64,000 bases of DNA from Enoplolaimus lenunculus (Eukaryota; Nematoda; Enoplea; Enoplida; Thoracostomopsidae), in NCBI GenBank assembly GCA_030248215.1, contig JASANG010003890.1, positions 62,001-126,000 on the forward strand, given 5' to 3'. A model generated the notes under the pieces. The model made no database searches, had not been told where the DNA came from, and saw nothing but the letters and a program-made list of their open reading frames with translations. This document shows positions 1-11,300 of the stretch, piece by piece (position 1 is the first letter of the stretch; each line of letters starts with the position of its first letter). The position numbers and the translations under genes are program-made.

Positions 1-17
1 GCAACATTAATAGAAAC

Positions 18-332
18 TCAAATTGAACCTGAGTTAAAGCAAGGTTGCGCTTGGGAAGATCGACATTCGCCAGAATCGAAGTATTTGCCGAGCGGTAGAT
101 TTTTGCCAAATGAGACCGTTTGAATTCGAAGCCGTCCTGAAACCAAATACCCACAGCTGTATAGACGGGACTGCATAAACTCACAGAAGCGCGGAGCGGT
201 TTTGATTTTGAAGGATACAGAGGTCGTTAATCCTAGATAACCAAGTCCGTTAAATCTGTATGTGGAAGTCATTAACAGGCTACGTAGTGCTTGTAACACT
301 ATCCGATGGTCATTTTCGTGAAAAGTTAGCAT
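18..332 (-). CDS. weak candidate for a further peroxidase-like exon
   Basis: An open minus-strand frame includes a segment reading HENDHRIVLQALRSLL near its start (about 315-260). This faintly resembles the REHNR helix of animal haem peroxidases, which should follow the last exon I could place upstream. No acceptor with a matching splice phase was found, and the rest of the frame does not look like the family. It may be chance. It is listed because the peroxidase-like gene on this strand must continue leftwards. Confidence 0.15.
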   Translation of the reverse strand: MLTFHENDHRIVLQALRSLLMTSTYRFNGLGYLGLTTSVSFKIKTAPRFCEFMQSRLYSCGYLVSGRLRIQTVSFGKNLPLGKYFDSGECRSSQAQPCFNSGSI

Positions 333-505
333 TTTTAAATATATAAGCTTTAAATCATAGGTTTGCCTTTATAACTTAATTTATTTCACATACTAAGCTT
401 AACAAATCTTTGCAGAATTTGTTGACGTATGACTGCATCGGTGCTAAATTTTGTAATTATGTTGTTAGTAGACGTATGCATTGATTTTCAGTCTCCAAGT
501 ATCAG

Positions 506-858
506 TGGCTGGGTTTCTGAAATCTTACTGAAGTATTTACTTAAGTTATACTTAAAATTACTTAAGTCACCGACTTAAGTTTTTGAGCAAAAACAAACAA
601 ACGCCTATGTGAGCTATTGTCATAAAAAGGAAGTAATCGTTTCGCTTTAGATTAAGCAGACTCCATGAGTCTACAATTTCAATTAAACCAAGGTTAATAT
701 GCGTCAACGGTTACTTTGTAATATATCAAATTTAGTCAGCGACTTAAGTATTTGCTTAACTTAAGAACGCTTTTACAAACGACAAAATGGTTAAGTAATT
801 ACTTAGACCGTACTTAAGTACTAAGTTGTACTTAAGTAGGGTTTTACAAACCCAGCCA
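506..858. mobile_element. foldback MITE, TGGCTGGGTTT ends
   Basis: The ends TGGCTGGGTTT and AAACCCAGCCA are inverted repeats. The arms are rich in ACTTAAGT and TTAAGTA, so the whole element can fold back. It has no coding capacity. A related, internally duplicated copy lies at 36531-36760 in the last intron of the ClC gene, and a degraded relative lies near 30690-30950. No clear target duplication is visible. Confidence 0.75.
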
Positions 859-1216
859 ACGTCATTTTACGTTAAATTTTGCGTTTTCAATTTTTACGTA
901 CTTCATTCATATTTGTGATTTTGAGTATTAAGCATTTATTGTGTCTAAATATTTTATTTTGTTTAGTATTTGCTTTGACCATTAAAGCCAAAGTTATATC
1001 CCAACGAAACTTTGCCTAAAAATGTACACCCCGCTTCTGTGTGAATAATGTTTTGATGAAATATTATTCTCAATTGTCTCCTAATTATTTCAGCATATCA
1101 TCGTATAAATAAGCTTGCCTATCGTTGTAAGTCGGCTTACTGTATACTTCCGTTTATTTTCCGGCATTATTTTACTAAGATAGCATTAAAGTCTAGCCGA
1201 TTATTATATTGCAACC

Positions 1217-1667
1217 CACAATGGGACGTTACCCGCAGGTAAGCGACGGTCGAGCAAAAAATTTTAACCATGGGTGGTCCCAACGGTAAAGATTGGTATC
1301 ACGTGGGTAAAAAATTGACAGTTATCACCCGCGTCAAACCGTTAAGAGTTAAGGTTAAAAACATACGCATTAACTAAGTTTGTCAGCGATCGTTGAAGAA
1401 CTAAAAGTTCTGTGCTTTATTTAGTTGGGTTTGAAATTTTGTTGCTTCTAGTAAAGCTTTGAGGTGTAAATTTCATTTGAGCTATAAAACGCAAAACTTC
1501 ATTCAAGTGCAAATCACCAGTGTTGCTGGTTTAACTTCAGACGCGAATAAAAACTGGGTCGTGAGTAGATCGTTTTAGCGTTGGCATACTCCGCGGGTAA
1601 TAAATTCTTATTTGCCCGGGGTAAAGCGTGGGTCGGGTACACAAATCTTTACCCACATCCCACTGTG
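1217..1667. mobile_element. non-autonomous element, CACAATGGGA ends
   Basis: The left end CACAATGGGACGTTACCC and the right end GGGTACACAAATCTTTACCCACATCCCACTGTG share an inverted CACARTGGGA terminus with similar GTTACCC/TTTACCC segments inside. There is no ORF of note. No clear target duplication was found. Between 859 and 1216 and from 1668 to 1989 I see nothing recognisable. Confidence 0.5.
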
Positions 1668-1989
1668 TAGCGAGCAGATTAACTCACACTGGTAAGTGTT
1701 CATCCATTAACCAATCAGTAGTGCCAAGAGTAGGTACTGTCGATTTATATATCATGACGTCCTCATGACAGTTGATTCTACGTTCAAAATTTTGGAATGG
1801 TCTAGTAATCCGCCTAACAATGCCTTATTGTCCATGCCAAATATCAACTAATTCTGGTTCGACAACCAGGTATATTTCACCTCAGTTGGGCAAGTTTCCA
1901 TATTATAACTGGTTTAATTACCATCTTTTCCTAATAGTCTAATAGTGCCTAATCAGTAGGAAATGCACACTTTCTAAGATTAAAATGGG

Positions 1990-2191
1990 GGCCAATGTTA
2001 CTTTGAGGGGCGTAATAGTAGATTAAGCGTATTCCTAAGCCTAAGCCTAAGCCTAAGCGTTGCAAAAATGAGTTCATAAGCCTAAGCCTAAGCCTAAGCC
2101 TAAGCCAAAGCAAAAAATGTAATCTATAATCTAAACCTACTCTTTCATAGACCCACCAGAAACCTGGACGCTCCTTAAAGTAACATGGACC
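1990..2191. mobile_element. CCTAAG-array MITE, class C (GGCCAATGTTACTTT ends)
   Basis: The left end is GGCCAATGTTACTTTGAGGGGCG; the right end is its imperfect inverse, ending CTTAAAGTAACATGGACC. The interior holds short runs of CCTAAG. It is flanked by the 8-bp duplication aaaatggg (1982-1989) and caaatggg (2192-2199), seven of eight matching. It lies just outside the last tentative exon of the peroxidase-like gene. Confidence 0.85.
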
Positions 2192-2222
2192 CAAATGGGG
2201 GTCCGGCTTTTTGTGGGCCTAC

Positions 2223-2351
2223 AAAGATGGCCGGGACAGGTTTCGCCGGTCAAGATGGGGTAAAACTCACACGATACGGGGGTTAAATGCAATTCAACGG
2301 GACACACATTCTTGACTGCGAACGCTTGTGCAATCAACGCACGCAAAATTG
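2223..2351 (-). CDS. peroxidase-like gene, tentative exon 8
   Basis: This follows exon 7 in phase (G + CA). It has an acceptor ending AAAATTGCAG and a donor GTAGGC. The reading includes [11 protein letters not shown], which could match the FLAGDTRSSEM segment where the family's catalytic Arg sits; the Arg would then be Cys. The similarity is short, so the call is weak. Confidence 0.4.
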
Positions 2352-5300
2352 CTGCAATTTTCCAGGCGAACAATTATTACATTCAGTCGAAGAACGCAAT
2401 TCGACGTGTGAAAGCATTCAAAAGGTTTCCAGCTGTAAGCTTGAATTCAGCCAGTCTTACCGTCGATATTCGATCGAAGATCTTCCGCTTGCCGTCGTGT
2501 GCTTCCATAAATCCCACTACCGTCCAAGAATGACGTTGCCATGTTCATTTGTTCCCTTGGCCCTAAAGCATCAAAACGGTTTCAACGAATGTTAAAAGGT
2601 GAGTTGAAACTATTTTTCGATCTCAAATTTACTCAAAAGTCACTCATGGTTGTAACATTAATACAATTCAACTGAAACACACTTATAGTCAAATATCAGT
2701 GCAATTTTGTAAATTACAAAATTGTCGTCAGAGTTGCTAAATCGAATACACCCTACTGAATGATGATTGACGACTTGGCCATTTGATATACCTAAAAACC
2801 AAGGCACTACCGTCAGAGGTGTAAAGCGGGTAGAGATTTTTTACCTGCGCTGCGCTTTGCCCGTGGAAATTTTATTTTTCTTTACCCGCAGGTATATCCG
2901 CTCAAAATTTTCCTACCCGTTCAGCGTTTACCTAACAAACAATTTTCACGTGGTGACGGATTCGTCCGCGCGTACGGAAAACACGAACTATGATGCCTAA
3001 AAATTGGATCCGTTGAAGTGATGTTAATTGGAAAACATTCTGGATGCCGCCGCCGAACAACTTCATCACAACATGCCAAAGGCTTCAAACCTGCGCCTAA
3101 AATTGAACCAGAAAATTCATGCGATTCGAGTTCGTTCAACAGAAACAGTGTTATTAATAAATACAGGCTTTTGTACACTGCAAAAATGGTGAGTCAAATT
3201 GGCTCTCTTCGAAATAAGCTTTTACTGACTACACAAATTGAGTCAAATTCGACTCCGCAAGAGTCATATTCGACTAACTGCGTAGCACGTTTGATTGTGG
3301 CGGCGTCGAATTTGACTCAGTTTGTGTAGTCAGAAAAAGCCTATTTCGGAGAGAGTCAATTTGACTCACCGTTTTTTTGTAGAGTATGGTTCTCCCTGCG
3401 GGTTAGGTTTAGCCTTAGGAACTCAATTACCCAAGCCTAAACATTTGCGTAACGCTGTGTTTAAGCCTAATCTTGAGTCTAAGTCTGAGTGATACCCTAA
3501 GCCTTAACTGTAAACACAGTTATCCACTGATTAATACACTGCAAAAAATGGTGAGTCAAATTGGCTCTCTCCGAAATAGGCTCTACAGGACTACACAAAA
3601 TGAGTCAAATCAGACTCCACTGGAGTCAAATTCGACTCACTAAATCGCACGTTTGACTCCGGCGGAGTTGAATTTGAGTCAGTTTGTTTAGTCCCGTAGA
3701 GCCTATTTCGGAGAGAGTCAATTTGACTCACCATTTTTTGCAGTGTAGCTGTAAGCAATTTAGGTTTAACAAAATTTCACTATCCATTGTTTGTTTTGTG
3801 TGACGTCCCCAAAATGCGTGAAATATTATTTAGCAGAAAGTATCCTAAACTACTCCAAAACTGGCTTAAAATGTCGGTAAATATGATGATATCAAGACAA
3901 CCGTTAGTTAGCAATAAACTGCAAAAAATGGTGAGTCAAATTGACTCCCTCCGAAATAGGCTCTACGGGACTACAAAAACGGAGTCAAAATTCGACTCCG
4001 CCAGAGTCAAACGTGCGATTTAGCGAGTCAAATTTGATTCTATTGGAGTCGAATTTGGACTCAGTTGGTGTAGTCAGGAAAAGCCTATTTCGGAGAGAGT
4101 CAATTTGACTCACCATTTTTTGCAGTGTACTTCAATAATCCAAGGCCGGAATCCCTTTGGGTATGCAATATTTTGTGAGTTCAAAAATGAGATGGGTCCC
4201 TTGAGTGTCCGCTGCGGTGCCACAAACCCCTCCCGATATATCAATTTGAATTGACCTGGTTTCGTTTGCCATACGCGTGTGACAAGCTAACTACCTTTAA
4301 CTGAGCCTAAATGTACGATATCATTGTAGACAAATTGGGCCCATTGCATTAGCATCAGAGTACATTTCTTGTGATTCGACCGTTTCGAATTGAACATATG
4401 AAAGCTAACTGAACGAGCGTCGGGAACCGGTTGGCCTAAGCTGCCGACGCGCGGTTCACTGATTTCTAAAAGCAACACATGACGTTTAATATAGTCAATG
4501 TCACGGTAGAAAGCCAATGTAAAGATCAGGGACGAAACGTTTTTCTGTGGGGCTGCAATAGAGTAAGCTTAAACTTTAGGCGAATTTTTTTGTTTGGCTT
4601 AGGCTTAGGCTTAGACGTAGGCTTAGTAATATGCTCATTCTTACAATTAGGCTTAGGCTTAGGCTTAGTAATATGCTCATTCTTATGCTTAGGTTTGTTT
4701 AGGCTTAGGCTTAGGCTTAGTAATATGCTCATTCTTACGCTTAGACGTAGGCTTAGTAATATGCTCATTCTTACGCTTAGGCTTAGGCTTAGGCATAGGC
4801 TTAGTAATATGCTCATTCTTACGCTTAGGCTTTTGGCTTAGGCTTAGGAATATGCTTATAATACTGTTCCGCTCCTGTTCTTTACACTGGCCCTGTACAA
4901 AATTAAACAAAAGAGAAACAGACAGAAGTATTAAATGGTCACACAATCAGCAATAGAATCAATACACTAATTCTATGTATTTTCCAATCAGACAAAGAGA
5001 TACTGACTGAATTGAACGGTGGGTAGAGGGCACGCTCCTTGTGTTACAGGTTCGATGACGACCCTAGGTACTACCAAACCCCTAAGTATAGCCAACGAAT
5101 AAGCTGGACACCTATCGAAGCATAAAGTGCAAACAAAATCTCGACCAGGAAGTTGCCTAATAATTGCTTTAGATATCAGATTCGACAACGTTGACAGTTG
5201 GTTAAGTGCAATTTTTCCACAGCAATCATTTGCAGGAATCTACGGCAACTCGTCGCACGACAACTTGTCGCCTAAACAGTGTCCTGAAACCTGTGAATAA

Positions 5301-8300
5301 ATCTAAGCATAATCTTAAGCGTAATCCTGAGCCTAAGCATAATGACAGGCGATGAATTGTCAAGTCAGTGAAATTTCGCATTACAAGTTGTCGGGCGACG
5401 AATTGTCACGATACCAGCGCTGAAATTTGTGTTCGGTAAAACTATTTTCAGTTGTTCAAAACTGAATGATGCCAGTAAGGTTCAATAATTTGAGGCTCAA
5501 GCTTCAAACACTATCGTAAGCTAACTGAATTGATTGGGAACAGCAGCATAATCTTACAAACTTGTAACATTAAGTCGAATTTTGGATATGAATTTTAAAT
5601 TAATTTAAATATAAAATTGAGTGGCCAATGTAAACAATAGGGGCGGAACAGTATTATAAGCATATTCCCAAGCCTAAGTCTAAGCATAAACCTAAGGCTA
5701 AGCCTAAGCGCAAGGATGAGCATATATATTCCTAAGCCTAAGTCTAAACTTAAGCACAAGAATGAGCATATTTCTAAGCCTTAGCCTAAGCCAAAGCCAT
5801 GCAAAAAAATTGGTCTAAAGCTTAAGATTACAAAATGCCAAAGAAAACTTTACGATCGGCATAATCAGGAGTTAAGAACCGTTGCAGGGGCTCATAAACG
5901 GCCCCCCAAAGCGGCGAGTTAACATTGTTGCAGTGTCCTGAGTACACTCGGTATTTGCCTGGTACACAATCTTCAATTGGATTCGGTGGGCAAACCTAAA
6001 AAACAATTTGCCAATTACAACGCACCAAAATCACAAACTGATACAGTAACCCAAAGAAGCTTCAAAGTTGTGCTCACAGTTGCACGAGCGCCCTTTGAAA
6101 ACTAAACTCCCGTCTTTGAGCCCTAGAGAATGAAGGTTTGTTGCAGGGTGGCAACAAAGCTTCGGTTTCGGATTCTGATTGGACAAAAATTTGAGGTTTG
6201 GATTCGGATCCCGGATTTGGTTGTGGAAAAGCAGAATCCAAAAGCCGAATCCAACAAAGTTCGGCAATACTTTTTTCATTTTTAAGCAATAAAATTTTTA
6301 AATACCTTGCTATAAAAATGAATATTTTACATTTCAGATAAGAAATCTCAGAAGTGACGTCGGGACGAAATATATTAACGTATTAAATGTTATACGACTG
6401 GCATTGCGTTGATATTCTGAAACAAATTATAGATATATCTGAAATTTGCAACATGCAGGGTTCGGATTCGGATTCGGCAAATTAGCACTGGATTCGGATT
6501 CGGATTCGTCAAATTAGCACTGGATTCGGATTCGGATTCGTCAAATTAGCACTGGATTCGGATTCGGATTCGTCAAATTAGCACTGGATTCGGATTCGGG
6601 TTCGTCAAATTAGCACTGGATTCGGATTCGGATTCGTCAAATTAGCACTGGATTCGGATTCGGATTCGTCAAATTAGCACTGGATTCGGATTCGGATTCG
6701 GTCAAATCGTGGATTCAGTGCAACCCTGGTTTGTTGATGCAAGGAAATGGTTATTCGAGAAAATTTCCAATGAGTTCGCACCGAGTGTTATATGCTATAA
6801 AGCCACAGGGTCGGAACAGTATTATAAGTATACTCCTAAGCCTAAGTCTAAGCCTAAGCGTAAGAATGAGCATATTCCTAAGCCTAAGCCTAAGCCTAAG
6901 CCAAGCAAAGAAATTAGTCTAATGCAGTTCCACAGAAAAACTAATAGTCCGCTACGTGAACACCAGCTGAAAAGCCAGCCACACTACTGTCTAAAGCTGC
7001 ATTCACACACTTTCAGTACGAAGTGACTTAGGAATCGAATTCACAAATGTCATTTATCTAAGCGTTCAATGTAAGAAACTGAATCCGATCAGTGAAAGGA
7101 ATCATTCGAGCGAAACGAACGAGAAGTCAGACGTAATTTATGTTCTTTACCCGGTAATTGTAAGCTGGATGTCATCCCGGCTGTTCGTCGGACGTGAATC
7201 TCAGAAACTGTTGAACCGATGTTGATAATTTTTTTGCTGAAACGCTTATTATCTTGGAGTGCTAAGCTGGTGTTGGGATTTTAAAATTTTAACCAGTTTA
7301 TTAGCTACAGGCTAATTTAAATAATTGGTTAAGCTTAAATTAGCACTTTTTTGTACCTTATTTCACAAATTATTTTACTTCTGCAAATCTGTCTGATTTT
7401 CAGTACTTACTTCTTTAACGTCAGTTCCGTCAATATCCATTTTCGGCAATCCAAATACGATCTCTTCTGACTGGAGTCCAAAGCTGAAAAGACCAAAAAA
7501 TTAAATCTATACATTAATGCTGGAATGCTTCACATACGTAATTTGGGCAGCGGTCCAACATTTTACTGTATGTATAACAAGAAAAACACGGATACGCAAA
7601 TTAGAGTATGTTCTGTGCTTTGTTAATTAAAACATTGCACATTTTGCAACACGTTGCTTAGTTATTAATGCTAAATATAGCATTATAAACAGGAAACGTG
7701 TTTAAATAAGCACGCCTGCTGTTTTAACCATGAAATATCGATCCGAGATTGGTCAATCGTTCAATAGAGCAAATTTATCCATTGGCAAACTAAAAAAATT
7801 TGAAATCCGAACATTTCGAAACCCAAATCGGGCAGGTTGTCACTGTTAAATTAGCCGTGCCGGCAGAGGAGGCATCCATATGATCCACTGAGATCCCAAG
7901 GTGACCTATCTGGTCGTTTTGTCGTTCCCTAACGCCCAATTCACAATAAGAATAATCCATTGTTTTAGTTGAAACAATTCATTGAATTTAATGCCTTTAA
8001 AGCTTCTGACGGTATGGAAATAATCAGCAACTTGGTCCAACTTTTAACGAGGGTGTCCACATCCCGCACACAGCTTCGCCCCCGATTGAAATTTTTTTCA
8101 AATGCGTTAAACGAGCTCTATAAACCATTTGTTCGCCCCCTCGTGCAATTTTCTGGCATCCTCGATACCGGTTTCCTGGTAACCCGGCTGGGTGCCTTAA
8201 GCCACCAATAAGGACTAAGGACACGAAAGTCCCCCTTGTAGAGTAGGATGTTGCTAATCCCGATGTTCAGTACGCTATTAGGCTGATAACCAATATTCAA

Positions 8301-11300
8301 TTTCTAATCTTTCGAACACTTTTTAATCTGCGTTTAAAACCGGCTAATATTTGTGGCGTTCTCAGAACTAAGCTAATTTAAGAAACTTTTTCTTTAGCTC
8401 CAATCTCGATCAGTTTGCCTAAACGTGCGACGTTTAGACCCGTAGCCAGGTCAATTTAGTTCACCATTGCCCTGCCTGGCTACAGGGCCCATCCAAATTG
8501 TCGTTTCAGAACTCTGTTACCCCGATTAGATTTTGGGGTTTGGCATAAAATGTTCAATTTGTGAGGTTGCGAGCAGTAAGTGTACCCGATTTTACACTGT
8601 CGCTTAATCTTAGGCGGTGTTCTTGCAACTATGCTAATTCATCAATTTTTGCTTCAGCTCGATGCTTAGCAGTGCACTTGAAAATGGATCACATTTTGCA
8701 TTCAGGTTATGCAGTTGCAATTAGATCTTCAGATTAAGATGCTTTTTTACTTCCTCTCACAGCAAATTAATATTTGTCCCCACATACAAAAATTCCTTTA
8801 ATTCTGTTCTCAAAGAAGCTGCCGCCCCTGAACATGCGCAACTTCATGCGACCCTAAGCAAAATAAAGACCTTCGTATCTCAAACCCTCAAACTTAGCAG
8901 TTTATTATTGGAACGCTTAAAATTTCGATTAAAGCACTTTTAGAGTACACACAAGACGCAGTTAGAATTTCAGAATTTCATTATGGTATGAAATGACCAC
9001 GTCTCTAAGTTTATTTGCGAGCCGAAACAAAAATTTTCATAACTGCAGGTCAGGGTTCAACCGGAATTCCTGTTCCGGCCAGAATTCCTGCAAAAATTCA
9101 ATTCCTGTTCCTGTTTTTACATTCAAAGATGCAGGAACCGGAATTTTGACGGTTTTGCACCAAATTATTCATAATCATTTAAATATTGGAAACTTTGTCT
9201 TTGAAAATTTTTTTATGTCAAAATTAGTGTTTTTATACGTAGTTCAATTTTGTTACTAAGTTGTTCCTGATGTATTTTCGCAAAACTTAATGATGAAATA
9301 GCTCAAAATTCTCTTGAGCCATTTTCTGGCACGTTTTCTAAAAGTGCAACAGTAATTCAGTGATAGAAATTATTTTCAATTCCGCTTCCTGTTCCTGTTC
9401 CCGTTCTTGAATAAATTCCTGTTCCTGTTCCTGTTCCGGCAAAATTTAGAGTTCCTTTTGGAATCCTGGTGCAGATTATTCTACAGGCAGTAAAAGACCT
9501 TTTTCTCCAGTTTCCAGAAATTTACGGTGAATATATGTTCCTCCTATTCGTCTTGTATGCGCTATTGTTTCTTTTACTTAAAAATGTGTAACATTTAAAG
9601 CTTTAATTGTAAAATTTAAATGTGAGTATTGTCGTCAAATTAATTACGACAAATTTTTATGTTTTCACTGCAGGCGAGTGATAAAATGCTTACTAAAACG
9701 CAACTGCAATTATTGTGCAAACGGGATGTGTCGTTTCGTATTGATTGACACGTTTTTACGATTGTCGCTGCAAATGCGCAGCGAATCTGTAAATGTTGGC
9801 GTGCGTATTAAAGTTTCTAAAAGCTACAGAGAGTTGAAAGTAGAAAAAACTACAATATCAAGTGGTGCTATATGTAGTAGCCAGGGTGCAGCTAGAATTA
9901 TAAAATATTATAACCGGGAAGTTAGAAAATACCGGAACCGGAGCCGGAACCGGAAAGCAAAAAAATACGTGTCATCGACAAATTCAATTTTAACGCTATT
10001 TCATCGTTTTTAGTGGTGTAAACACACCATTCAGAATGCCGAAACCTGAAACAAGTGCAGTAGGTGGAAACGGATGACAAATTATGAAATATGGCACAAA
10101 TTGAAAATTTTGGCACAACACGCTCAGACAATTTGAGAAAAATAGGTTGCAATAATATGCCAATTTTTCTTAATTTTACTAATGGAAAAAGTTTCCAATA
10201 TACGCCGAAAACACCGAAAAATTCGGATGAAAAATTTCGGATTTATTACCGGAACCGGATAGTGAATAGTACCGGACTTCTCTACCGGAACCGGAATTCC
10301 GGTTGCACCGTTGTAGCAGCCACGGTACCACTTTTAGCCATATTACAAATATAGCTAGTCAAGGTAGTCAATAACCTAGAACAATATATCTTTGTATAAA
10401 AATACGTGCCCGTGTTTAGGCAACAAGAAACCCAGGGCTTTATCAAACTACCGCCGCTATGTGCCCAACAAAAGCTTAAAAAGGATATTTGTAAATAGTT
10501 GGATTTAACTGACTTATCAACGATTTTTGATTTAAGCCCTATTCACACGTGCAAGTTTTTGCTGCGAGAACTTGCAGCTGCAAATTGAATTTGCACGTTT
10601 TGTCGAAAATCCCGTTCGAAAAACTTGCAGCTGCAAATAAATTCATTAAAAATCAAAGCAAGGAATTTAGTTATCGTGTGTGAATAACCATGCAAGTCCA
10701 CTGAATTTATTGCAGCCGCTTTCTTATTGGCTGATGAAAAAATGCATGTTCTGCGTGCAGTTTGCAGCTGCAAGTTCTCGCAGCAAAAACTTGCACGTGT
10801 AAATAGGGCTTTAGTCAAACTGAATACACTTTACCTTCGCAATCTTTGTGAAGTTCCGATTGATATTAAGGCAGAATATGACAAATCTTTAGCGTATACG
10901 TATGAACCCCGATACGCAGACCAAAGCCTTTCTGTTTGCGAGTTTGATTGATAAGCTAAAAACACAAATGAGAACTCTATGAGTCAAAAATTAGCTTATA
11001 TAGGAAATTGTTTTACCGACTTTATGTAGACTAATATATTATTTTTTAATCTTTTATTTTCTCGAAATATATGTCATTCTCGCATTTTAGGGCAGTGTAA
11101 CTGCAATTCTACTCACCACCTTCGCTGAGAAATTAAGATACATAGCACATAAGTGAAATTCCTTCAAATTAATCAAACTACTTGAGCAGGTCAAACTGGT
11201 TTACAGTGTGCAAGTAATCCATTCAACAACGACGTTTGAATACAGTTTCAAAGATTTACGCCTCATTCGCACGTACAAATTTTGCCAGCGAGAACTTGCA

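Noticed and set aside
4526-4946. Frames rich in [10 protein letters not shown] or [10 protein letters not shown] repeats
   Set aside because: These are translations of the CCTAAG arrays inside MITEs and recur wherever such arrays occur.
6456-6728. Regular 32-bp repeats resembling a CRISPR array
   Set aside because: Units are contiguous with no variable spacers, lie in an animal genome and are enclosed by transposon-like ends.
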